A DNA stretch of 64,000 nt from Bacteroidota bacterium (GTDB taxonomy: Bacteria > Bacteroidota > Bacteroidia > Bacteroidales > VadinHA17). Each line of letters starts with the position of its first letter. Positions within the stretch are counted from its first letter, which is position 1. Below, piece after piece: positions 1-7,246 of this stretch. Made by a program: the position numbers and the translations under genes. The stretch is taken from assembly GCA_029547705.1 (NCBI GenBank), contig JAKPOU010000001.1, positions 135,437-199,436 on the forward strand. Reading direction: 5' to 3'. The notes beneath the pieces are model-generated. The model was given only the letters and a program-made list of their open reading frames with translations. It was not told where the DNA came from and did no database searches.

Positions 1-1437
1 ATCCGGCTCAACGGAAACTTCCCGTATCCCGGTGAGAATATCATTTATCCTCACTTTTAAACTGTTTTCATTTACTTCAACTACAGGCGGATCGTCCTCA
101 TAGGACTGAAGGTAAATTTCTCCTCCCTTCAGGGATTCCGCGTACAGAAGTTCCTGCTTGCCGTAGGTCCTGATACCCCGCGTGAAATGGTAGCCGGTAA
201 TATCCCCGAATTTCTTCTTCGCCTGTATTGCTGAATGAATAACCGATGTACAGCAATAACGTGAACAATATTTATTGTCTCCTTCCGGCTGACGGCTTCC
301 CACACAATAGATATAGGCGATTTTCCTGACTCTTCTTCCTTTATGGACAAGTCCGGAATCATTGAGCTCAATCAGCCTTTTAAATTCGGGAAGGGTGATG
401 ACCCTGTCAGACAGTCCGTAACCGAACTCCCCGTCAGCCGGGGTATAGGGATCAAATCCCGTGGCAACAAGTACGGAACCAGCATTGATATCAATTATCT
501 CCTCTTCCTGTGAAAGATCAATTTCCGGGCATATCTTTTCACATTCACCGCATCGGGTGCAGCTTGTCATATCAATAACGGCTGTCTGCGGAAACTGGCC
601 CGGATGGTTACGGTAAATCGCCTTACGTTTCGTCAGGTTGAAATTAAATTCATCCGGCAGCTCAACCGGGCATGCGGCAATTGATTCATTCAGTTTGTCC
701 CCGTTGCAGTTTTCGGGAACATATCGCGGGGTAACGCGGACTTTCAATTTAAAATCGCCGATGTTTCCGCTGCCTGAAATTATCTCTGCCCCTGTCAGGA
801 GTTTAACATTCTCCCTTTTCAGCAATTCCCCGTAGAGTTCCGAAACCATTTGTCCTCCCGTCTGTCCGGAAGTATACAGGACATCCCACTGTGAAGTCCT
901 GCCTCCGAAAAATGGTGATTTCTCGATAAGGTACACGGGGCATCCCATGTCTGAAAGTCCGAGTGCTGCCCTCATTCCCGAAATTCCGCCGCCGGCTATG
1001 GCAACAGCCTTTACCGCAGGGAATCTGAAAGGCATGAGAGGTTCGGCAAGGCGGACTTTTGCTATTGCCGATTTAACAATCTGAATTGCCTTATCGGTAG
1101 CTCCGGCCTTATTGTCGGAATGTGCCCAGGATACCTGTTCCCTGATGTTTGCGTGCACATAGTTGTATTTATTCAGTCCGGCTCTTTCGCTGACTGCCCG
1201 GAATGTAAGGAGGTGAAGCTTGGGAGAGCAGGATGCTACTATTACGCCATCAAGCCCGTTATTCCTTATATCCTCCACCATTTCCTTCTGGTTGGCATCC
1301 CCGCAGGCAAACATGGTTGTTTTTGCAAGGAAAACCCCGTCGTCATTCACAACTGCCTGCTTCACCTTTTCAACATCTACATAATCAGATATGTTTCCGC
1401 CGCAATGACATATATAAACTCCTATTTTCCTGTTCAT
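1..1437 (-). CDS. HdrA/QmoB-like iron-sulfur flavoprotein, 3'-truncated by window edge
   Basis: I translated the minus strand from ATG at 1437; the frame stays open to base 1 (479 codons), so the C-terminus is missing. The N-terminus has the HdrA-type ICHCGGNI motif, followed by a VASCSPKLH segment, then an FAD dinucleotide-binding loop (AIAGGGISGMRAA) near residue 147. One complete ferredoxin-like CxxCxxCxxxCP motif lies near residues 288-300. At the place where the neighbouring protein has its first cluster, this one keeps only two cysteines. The HdrA signature CVGSR followed by YCSRYCC is present. The start lies 2 bp after the stop of the QmoA-like gene, so the two are cotranscribed. A separate N-terminal domain makes it closer to QmoB or full HdrA than to QmoA. 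The electron partner is unknown because the operon continues outside the window. Confidence 0.85.
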   Translation of the reverse strand, partial: MNRKIGVYICHCGGNISDYVDVEKVKQAVVNDDGVFLAKTTMFACGDANQKEMVEDIRNNGLDGVIVASCSPKLHLLTFRAVSERAGLNKYNYVHANIREQVSWAHSDNKAGATDKAIQIVKSAIAKVRLAEPLMPFRFPAVKAVAIAGGGISGMRAALGLSDMGCPVYLIEKSPFFGGRTSQWDVLYTSGQTGGQMVSELYGELLKRENVKLLTGAEIISGSGNIGDFKLKVRVTPRYVPENCNGDKLNESIAACPVELPDEFNFNLTKRKAIYRNHPGQFPQTAVIDMTSCTRCGECEKICPEIDLSQEEEIIDINAGSVLVATGFDPYTPADGEFGYGLSDRVITLPEFKRLIELNDSGLVHKGRRVRKIAYIYCVGSRQPEGDNKYCSRYCCTSVIHSAIQAKKKFGDITGYHFTRGIRTYGKQELLYAESLKGGEIYLQSYEDDPPVVEVNENSLKVRINDILTGIREVSVEPD

Positions 1438-1439
1438 TG

Positions 1440-2735
1440 TTACTGTTTTAAATAACTTATTGCCTCTGATGAGGCAGCGCCTGCCGAAAGGATAGAGTCA
1501 GGAATATCCATTGGTCCGGATGCCGTTCCTGCAACAAAAACACCCTTTACACTCGTTCTGGCAGGACTTGAAAGGACTTCAGCCTGGTCCACGAAGCTGA
1601 ACTGATCCGCCTTCAGCTCCCCGTTCCGGAAAAATGACAGTGGGTCAGTGTTCGGCAGAACTCCCACGGCCAGAACCACCATGTCGTGCTCCTCCTCCAT
1701 CACCCTGTTTTCGTTGATATCCTCATATCTGAGGATCAGGTTCCCTGTTTCCGTTTCAGTGATCTTGCCCACCTTCCCCTTGACAAAGCTGATACCCATA
1801 CCCTTTGCCTGTTCATAAAACTCTTCAAAGCCCTTCCCGAATGATCTGATATTAATATAATATATCGTGACATCGGCCATGGGCAGAGCTCCCATGAGAA
1901 GCTGGGCCTGTTTCAGGGAATACATGCAGCATATCTGTGAACAGACCGGATTCCCGATGGTATCGTCACGTGACCCGGTACAGAGGACATAGGCAATCCT
2001 GTCAGGCATCTTGCCGTCGCCGGGCCTGAGAATGGTATTGAAGGGCCTTGTGGGGGCCAGCTGTCTTTCCATCTCCATGGAAGTCAGGACATTCTTGTAA
2101 ACCCCATAGCCATATCTCGGTATTTTCAGGGGGTCAAAGAGTTTAAATCCCGTTGCAACAATGACAGTACCGGTCTTTATTATGTATTTCTCCGTTTCCT
2201 GCGTGAAATCGATGCATTTGGGCGGACAGGCTTTTTCGCATGCCCCGCAGAGTGTACAGTTTTCAATATCTATTGCTGCAACTCTGGGGCTGGCTATGCT
2301 GAAGGGGATAAAGGCAGCCTTCCTTCCCACGAGCCTGTACTGGTATTCATCATGAACCACTACGGGGCAGACCTCCTCGCACAGCTGACAGGCCGTGCAG
2401 TCTTCCTCAACAACATAGCGGGGCCTTTTGGTTACTGCCGTTTCAAATTCCCTCTCGCCCTTCTTTTCAATGGAAGTGACTTCAGCGCCGGTAAAAACGG
2501 TGATCCCGGGATGTCTTGAAATCTCCGAAACCTTGGGGGTGGTGATGCAGGCAGCACAGTCCAGAGTGGGAAAAACCTTGCTGAGAAGTATCATTTTCCC
2601 TCCTATCGAAAGATCCTTTTCAACAAGGAGCACCTTGTACCCGTTATTGGCCAGATCAAGCGCAGCCTCGCCCCCGGCAATGCCGCCACCTATGACAAGG
2701 GCATCATAGGAGGCAGCTCTTATTTCATCTGACAT
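1440..2735 (-). CDS. HdrA/QmoA-like FAD and [4Fe-4S] protein
   Basis: This 431-residue flavoprotein starts directly at the FAD-binding fold (GGGIAGGEAA, residues 16-25) and lacks the N-terminal domain of full HdrA, which is the QmoA layout. Two complete ferredoxin motifs are visible: C113/C116/C119/C123 and C160/C163/C166/C170. A CxxC pair (C60, C63) sits in the insert, and the HdrA signature CTGSRD with CSQICC lies at residues 252-270. In known systems such proteins pass electrons between a quinone or ferredoxin partner and a sulfur redox enzyme, sometimes with flavin-based bifurcation. It sits 2 bp from genes on both sides, between an MvhD-like protein and the QmoB-like protein, so a complex is likely. 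The physiological substrate cannot be read from sequence. Confidence 0.87.
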   Translation of the reverse strand: MSDEIRAASYDALVIGGGIAGGEAALDLANNGYKVLLVEKDLSIGGKMILLSKVFPTLDCAACITTPKVSEISRHPGITVFTGAEVTSIEKKGEREFETAVTKRPRYVVEEDCTACQLCEEVCPVVVHDEYQYRLVGRKAAFIPFSIASPRVAAIDIENCTLCGACEKACPPKCIDFTQETEKYIIKTGTVIVATGFKLFDPLKIPRYGYGVYKNVLTSMEMERQLAPTRPFNTILRPGDGKMPDRIAYVLCTGSRDDTIGNPVCSQICCMYSLKQAQLLMGALPMADVTIYYINIRSFGKGFEEFYEQAKGMGISFVKGKVGKITETETGNLILRYEDINENRVMEEEHDMVVLAVGVLPNTDPLSFFRNGELKADQFSFVDQAEVLSSPARTSVKGVFVAGTASGPMDIPDSILSAGAASSEAISYLKQ

Positions 2736-2737
2736 AA

Positions 2738-3145
2738 TTAGTTAATTGAATTCCTGAGCAAGTATTCATTAAAGCTTTTTATCTGCTTTACAAAAGATTC
2801 GCTGCATATGGAACATATAGCAGCCATTCTTAGCCGGGCTGGCTCAATGTTTTTCTGTTTCATCAGCTCATGGGTCTGATATACAAGCCTCCCGGTCCTG
2901 TCAGTACATGAATCCCCGTAGGAACAGTCTGTCCCGTCAGCAGCAATGAATACACCATCAAAGCCCTTTTCGTAGGCATGCAGTATCCACCGCGGCTTTA
3001 TGCCTGCGGAACACGGGACTGCAATGGTGTAAACCGTGGGGGGATAATGAAGCTTAAGCAATCCTGCCATATCAATGGCCGGATCGGATATCTTTTCTGT
3101 GGAAAACACCAGGATCCTGGCGCTTTTCGTAGCAGGACCCGGCAT
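2738..3145 (-). CDS. MvhD/FlpD-type iron-sulfur electron-transfer subunit
   Basis: This is a stand-alone 135-residue protein of the family of the methyl-viologen-reducing hydrogenase delta subunit. It has the characteristic VPCSAG motif (C45), a GTDCSYGDSC segment (C74, C80) and a late CSIC pair (C111, C114), enough to bind a [2Fe-2S] cluster. In methanogens and Qmo-type complexes this domain links an electron donor to HdrA; here it is encoded 2 bp before the QmoA-like gene and 2 bp after tusA. A signal peptide is absent, so it is cytoplasmic. I infer that it bridges the HdrA pair to another redox partner. In QmoB this domain is usually fused at the C-terminus, so a separate copy beside the truncated QmoB-like gene is of interest. 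Confidence 0.82.
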   Translation of the reverse strand: MPGPATKSARILVFSTEKISDPAIDMAGLLKLHYPPTVYTIAVPCSAGIKPRWILHAYEKGFDGVFIAADGTDCSYGDSCTDRTGRLVYQTHELMKQKNIEPARLRMAAICSICSESFVKQIKSFNEYLLRNSIN

Positions 3146-3147
3146 TG

Positions 3148-3399
3148 CTATTTTTTCCTGAGTAAGATCTTGTAATAACCGCTTTCCTCAATGGTTCCCA
3201 GGTACTCATGTCCCTGCTTGCCACACCATTTCGGAATATCCACCCTGGTGCCCTCGTCGGCGGAAAGAACCTCCATTATGTCACCCGACTTAATTGTACC
3301 TATAGCCTTCTTGGCTTCAAGCAAGGGGCCGGGGCATGCGGTTCCCCTGGCATCAACGGATTTTGTCACGTCCAGATTTTTTAATTCTTCTGCTGTCAT
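3148..3399 (-). CDS. tusA: TusA-family sulfur carrier protein
   Basis: The 83-residue protein has the TusA/SirA fold signature: VDARGTACPGPLLEAKK, with the sulfur-carrying cysteine C22 in the CPGP motif, and a second cysteine C59 in the KWCGKQGHE region. TusA proteins carry a persulfide on the CPxP cysteine and pass it to DsrE-type proteins, to tRNA thiolation enzymes, or in sulfur oxidisers to sHdr and Dsr systems. Here it lies between two DsrE-family genes and the MvhD/HdrA genes. A role in dissimilatory or assimilatory sulfane-sulfur transfer to the redox complex is therefore more likely than a tRNA-modification role, but that is inference. It is 2 bp from the MvhD-like gene and shares its operon. 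Confidence 0.9.
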   Translation of the reverse strand: MTAEELKNLDVTKSVDARGTACPGPLLEAKKAIGTIKSGDIMEVLSADEGTRVDIPKWCGKQGHEYLGTIEESGYYKILLRKK

Positions 3400-3479
3400 A
3401 AGTTTAAATTTTGAAATGATTATTATTTACAGTACGACCGGTTATTTATAAAATATTTTATGATATACTGCCTGACTGA

Positions 3480-4046
3480 TCAAATGAACAGCTGAATGCT
3501 GCTTTCACCTGCATCTGCTACAAAAGTGGCCGCGCCGGCAAATCTCAGATTGGGATAATCAATTATTTCCCCGGGTTTAAAACCCATGAGATTCATTGAC
3601 ATTTCACATACTGTGATCTCGATGCCGAGCTCTCCTGCTTCCCTGAACATTTGTTCAAGGGAAAGTACATTCTGCTTTTTCATCAGATACCTGATCATCA
3701 GAGGACCCATGCCACACATATTCATTTTTGAAAGTTTCAGCCTGTTTTTCCCCCTGGGAAGCATAAAACCAAACATTTTGGATATGAAATCCTTCCCCTC
3801 AACCTTCTTTTTCTTGTCTCTCAGTGCCGAAAGGGCCCAGAATGAAAAGAACAGTTTTACACTGGTATCCATTGCTGCGGCAGCAACGGATATAATCATT
3901 GCCGCAAGAATCTTGTCCAGATCCCCGGAAACAATCGCTATCGAAAGCTGATCCTTTTTCCGGCTTTCAAGGGTTTCAACCTTCTCTTTCAGCATTTCGA
4001 TCTGAGACTGCAGTTCAAGCAGTCTGGCATTTAAATCATTTTCCAT
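3480..4046 (-). CDS. DsrE2-like (DsrE/DsrF/DrsH family) protein with N-terminal coiled coil
   Basis: A heptad-like leucine/glutamate segment (about residues 5-30) precedes a DsrE-type Rossmann-like domain starting at LSIAIVSGDLDK. The conserved DsrE2-type motif VCEMSMNLMGF carries C147, the candidate persulfide cysteine, and a second cysteine C111 sits in MCGMGPLM. DsrE2 proteins are often encoded beside TusA and rhodanese and exchange sulfur with TusA. A hydrophobic stretch around residues 46-72 could be buried core or membrane-associated, as seen in several DsrE2 proteins. It is 80 bp upstream of tusA on the same strand, with a 38-bp gap to the other DsrE gene. Confidence 0.83.
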   Translation of the reverse strand: MENDLNARLLELQSQIEMLKEKVETLESRKKDQLSIAIVSGDLDKILAAMIISVAAAAMDTSVKLFFSFWALSALRDKKKKVEGKDFISKMFGFMLPRGKNRLKLSKMNMCGMGPLMIRYLMKKQNVLSLEQMFREAGELGIEITVCEMSMNLMGFKPGEIIDYPNLRFAGAATFVADAGESSIQLFI

Positions 4047-4084
4047 CTCTTTTTTTCTGTTTAGTCAGATTAAACATCATACAC

Positions 4085-4453
4085 CTAATAAGTCAGAACT
4101 GCCTTGGCGGACAATACTTCTGAAACCACTGTACCCGCAGCAATTGTCACTGCTCCTTCAACAAGATTTCCTTCGCCAATATTTCTTTCCTTTATGCAGG
4201 GAGAACAGACCTGCAGTTCTCCGCCCAGTTCTAAGAATGTATCCATCAGTTGTTTCAGGGGCATCAGACCGGGAGCATTAACATTTTCAGCCATCCCCTG
4301 CTTTGCCAGCAGAACGGCAGAAGCCTGAAGAATTACTATTACCTTAACGTCTACCGTCTGTGCCGCAGTAGCCACTACAAAGGGAAGGGTAGCCTTTTCC
4401 TGAAATTCAGGCCCTGTTGTACTTATTATCACGATTTTTTCCTGTTCTGACAT
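4085..4453 (-). CDS. DsrE-family sulfur-transfer protein
   Basis: The 122-residue single-domain protein has the DsrE/DsrF fold pattern: a beta-strand IVIISTTGP, a long helix, and a conserved VCSPCIKER motif with C83 and C86, of which one is the likely persulfide carrier. It is the first gene of the leftward operon running through a DsrE2-like gene, tusA, an MvhD-like gene and two HdrA-like genes. Family members relay sulfur to or from TusA. No signal peptide is seen. The 242 bp upstream (4454-4695) should hold the operon promoter, but I could not find a convincing TAnnTTTG element there on the minus strand. Confidence 0.83.
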   Translation of the reverse strand: MSEQEKIVIISTTGPEFQEKATLPFVVATAAQTVDVKVIVILQASAVLLAKQGMAENVNAPGLMPLKQLMDTFLELGGELQVCSPCIKERNIGEGNLVEGAVTIAAGTVVSEVLSAKAVLTY

Positions 4454-4695
4454 AATAAGCTGATTTTTAACTTTTAATATAATAATTGAGTATTTCTGCT
4501 ATCCGGCTCAGGTATGGTTTAATTCCTTTCAGGAATATTTTATTATTGCTAAATTATTGTTTGCCAGCTGTATTTCAGTTAGTTAAAGGCAACACGTCTG
4601 TTCTGTTAAGTGTTACAAAAATAACAATAAGTTCCATACAGCTTGGTTCAGGCTGTGAAATATCATTTCATGTCTTTCATTTCCTGAAGTCAGTT

Positions 4696-6414
4696 CTACT
4701 TATCAGGCCTTATGTTTTTTATAATGACAGAAACCGCCTTTCCGGGATCAGTTTTTGCTATATCAAAGACAATCACATTTTCAAGATTCCATTTGTTTCT
4801 TATCCTTTCAACAAATTCCCGGCGGACTGTCATCAGTATGTTGTGTTCAGATTTTCCGAGAAGGTCAGTAATGGAATCACACCAGCCTCCCCCGCGCAGC
4901 TCAAGGCGTCCGGCCTCATCAATTACGACAATATCTGTTTTGGCTGAAACAAGACCGGCAAACAATGCCTTTCCTCCTTCCAGGCCTTCCGGACATATAT
5001 AAAATCTTCCTATCCTGTCATTTCCGTATTTGTCTTCTTTCCGCATGAAGGCCATTCTTTCCCCTGTTTCCAGATTAACTATATCATATCCTCCCGATTC
5101 CGGGCCATCCGTCAGGGCTTCCGCAATTATTCCCGACACCTGCAGGTTTTGTCCCCTGAGCAGCTCAATCACTTTCCGCACGAAGCTTGTTTTTCCTTTT
5201 CCCCTGGGGCCGCAGACAATGAAAATTTTCCTTTTCTCCGGTTTTTTATCCCTGATCTCTGACAGTCTGCGATCGGCCTGTGAAATCACATTGTAAAAAA
5301 TTGACACGGGTTTTTTCAGCAGGCTTTTCAGGTCCGGTATTGAAGAAATGAAGAGCGGCAGGCTTTCAACAGAGAGTTCAAGTGCCAGCGGAACATTTTT
5401 GAAGGCGGTTTTCTGAAAGAATTCTCTTATGGCGGGATTATACAGTTCCGTACCCAGGCTTGCAAATCCGACAACTATTACAACGGCCCTGAAATTCATC
5501 TGGATACCTGTAAGGAGACCCTGCTGCCATGAAATATCACCTCCCTTTGCAACGGTAAAGGCAAATGCGGTCAGCAGTGTTACAAAGACAAAAAACAGCC
5601 AGAATTTAGGTTTTGACAGCTGACGCATGGCTCTTTTATAGCGTACTGACCAGACAAGGACCATCCCGCTTATCACCAGGGTCCAGACATACCAGGGAGT
5701 GTGATAGATAATAAGAAAGGCGAAGATCATAAGAAGGATATCAAAAAAGAGCCAGGCAAGGGAATAGCTGAATTCCGTTTCCGGTTTCCGGCTGATACCG
5801 GCATCCGTACCATTCACGGGACTGCTGAATTCAGGGTCCGGATGCCTGAGCATCTTCCTGCCGACCATGATGCCGGCCATCCCGGCTATCAGTCCGAAAA
5901 CAGCAAAGATCACAAGAAGGAAGATTATGGGAAGCCATACAATGTCGGTATGAATCTCGAGCTGCTTCTGGGCCCATCTCAGCAGATTATTGTAAACCTC
6001 TATGATATTTGATCCGTAAATTATGATGTAATTGGCTATTTTCTGAAAAAGATTCCATGACATTGCCAGTATGGCCCCTAAAAGATAGGCTGCAATACTT
6101 CTTCCAAAAATTCTTACGGGGAGTTCAAGCAGGAGTGATTCGGAAAATATCGCAATCATTGGTCCGAATATTATCGCACTTGGCGACATGGTTTTCATCA
6201 ATGCACAAATAAGTCCTGCCCGCCAGAATATCCCCCGGTCATTCCAGATATGTCCTACCGATACCAGAATGACAATACCGATTGCCGTCAGGATATTGCC
6301 GCTGAAAGGGACTCTCAGGTTATGCAGGAAGCTCCCCAGCACTATTTCGGAAGCGGCCCACATAGTACCGGCAATTGATGCCTTTATCCATGTTTCACTC
6401 AGCCCTGCCTTCAT
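4696..6414 (-). CDS. Fusion of a multi-pass membrane domain with a THEP1-like NTPase
   Basis: The first roughly 330 of 572 residues are strongly hydrophobic with about seven to nine predicted membrane segments. The N-terminal part (about 1-130) has the small-residue pattern of ECF-transporter S-like proteins, and residues 230-385 loosely resemble an EcfT/CbiQ-type membrane component; both comparisons are tentative. From residue 396 there is a clear THEP1/YfeU-type NTPase: Walker A CGPRGKGKTS (401-410) and Walker B DIVVIDEAGRLEL (494-506). THEP1 proteins hydrolyse NTPs, with biological role unknown. The gene's start overlaps the upstream DUF364 gene by 20 bp, indicating translational coupling. 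The arrangement suggests an energised transporter for a metal or cofactor, but no substrate can be assigned. Confidence 0.75.
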   Translation of the reverse strand: MKAGLSETWIKASIAGTMWAASEIVLGSFLHNLRVPFSGNILTAIGIVILVSVGHIWNDRGIFWRAGLICALMKTMSPSAIIFGPMIAIFSESLLLELPVRIFGRSIAAYLLGAILAMSWNLFQKIANYIIIYGSNIIEVYNNLLRWAQKQLEIHTDIVWLPIIFLLVIFAVFGLIAGMAGIMVGRKMLRHPDPEFSSPVNGTDAGISRKPETEFSYSLAWLFFDILLMIFAFLIIYHTPWYVWTLVISGMVLVWSVRYKRAMRQLSKPKFWLFFVFVTLLTAFAFTVAKGGDISWQQGLLTGIQMNFRAVVIVVGFASLGTELYNPAIREFFQKTAFKNVPLALELSVESLPLFISSIPDLKSLLKKPVSIFYNVISQADRRLSEIRDKKPEKRKIFIVCGPRGKGKTSFVRKVIELLRGQNLQVSGIIAEALTDGPESGGYDIVNLETGERMAFMRKEDKYGNDRIGRFYICPEGLEGGKALFAGLVSAKTDIVVIDEAGRLELRGGGWCDSITDLLGKSEHNILMTVRREFVERIRNKWNLENVIVFDIAKTDPGKAVSVIIKNIRPDK

Positions 6415-7216
6415 CTTCCCTCAGTATGCAAATCTTTACGGCACAATACTTAAACAAGTGATATCCGAGGCCTCCTTCACCTATGATACTGAATACTATT
6501 TCCGGTCTTGTGATCCGCATGCCTCCCACAATGGCTACACCCTTTTCAAACAGCACATCGGGTATTATGCCGCCTGAGGGGCCGGCAACAATTATCCGGC
6601 ATCCGGGCCGGGCAAGTGCCAGCAACTCATCTATGGTATCATTTACCAGTGTCTGACCGGTAATCAGCAGCACATCGGATACAGGAACCACCTTCTCATA
6701 ATGGGCAGCTTCAATGTAATAATTCCGGAATTCCGGGTGAAGGGCGTTTTTGTTCTTTTCAAGAACAAACAGCCTGTTCCCTGTTTCGGATATTTTTCTG
6801 ATATAGGAGTGAAATGCCCCAACGATGGTGATTGTCTGTTTTTTCTCAAGATCCAGCAGCTGAACCGGATCACAGTTTTCCATTATCCTGTATTTCCCCG
6901 ATGAAATAATTCCGGATGACACTGCATTCAGGACAGCTGTTTTCAAACCTGAAACAATACGGGATTTACTGTCTGTTTCCAGTATCTCAGTTACCCTTTT
7001 TCCCCTGATTTTAAGCGGTGAGAAATCGTCAAAATTCCTGTTTTCCTTAAGGCAGAAAGGGTGTTCAGCAGGCAGTGTCGAGGAGACCCCGACAGAATTA
7101 TCCGACAGTCTGACTGCTGTCAGATATAAACCTATTCTGACATCTGATAGCACCAGGTTTTCAATCTCCCTGGCATGTCTGTCCCTCAGCAGGCTGTAAG
7201 TTTCATTGAAAATCAT
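6395..7216 (-). CDS. DUF4213/DUF364 putative heavy-metal chelation protein
   Basis: This 273-residue protein has an N-terminal enolase-N-like DUF4213 region followed by a Rossmann-like DUF364 domain. The DUF364 part includes TIVGAFHSYI, DVLLITGQTLVNDTID and ARPGCRIIVAGPSGGIIPDVLFEKGVAIVGGM, the last written here as two adjoining parts of one conserved block. Family members are annotated as putative heavy-metal chelators from structural work; no enzyme activity is established. Its 3' end overlaps the membrane-THEP1 gene by 20 bp, so the two are likely co-expressed and act together. The sulfur/HdrA operon lies just beyond on the same strand. No signal peptide is visible. Confidence 0.75.
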   Translation of the reverse strand: MIFNETYSLLRDRHAREIENLVLSDVRIGLYLTAVRLSDNSVGVSSTLPAEHPFCLKENRNFDDFSPLKIRGKRVTEILETDSKSRIVSGLKTAVLNAVSSGIISSGKYRIMENCDPVQLLDLEKKQTITIVGAFHSYIRKISETGNRLFVLEKNKNALHPEFRNYYIEAAHYEKVVPVSDVLLITGQTLVNDTIDELLALARPGCRIIVAGPSGGIIPDVLFEKGVAIVGGMRITRPEIVFSIIGEGGLGYHLFKYCAVKICILREDEGRAE

Positions 7217-7246
7217 TCCTTCTCTTTATCAATTCAGGGCATGGAA

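Noticed and set aside
1970..1980. CACGTG core within the QmoA-like gene as parS
   Set aside because: Only the central 6-8 bases match; the flanking TGTT/AACA arms are absent.
4486..4947. Plus-strand open frame of 153 codons overlapping the 3' end of the membrane-THEP1 gene
   Set aside because: It is antisense to a recognisable gene over most of its length, has no family motifs, and its upstream part is AT-rich intergenic sequence.
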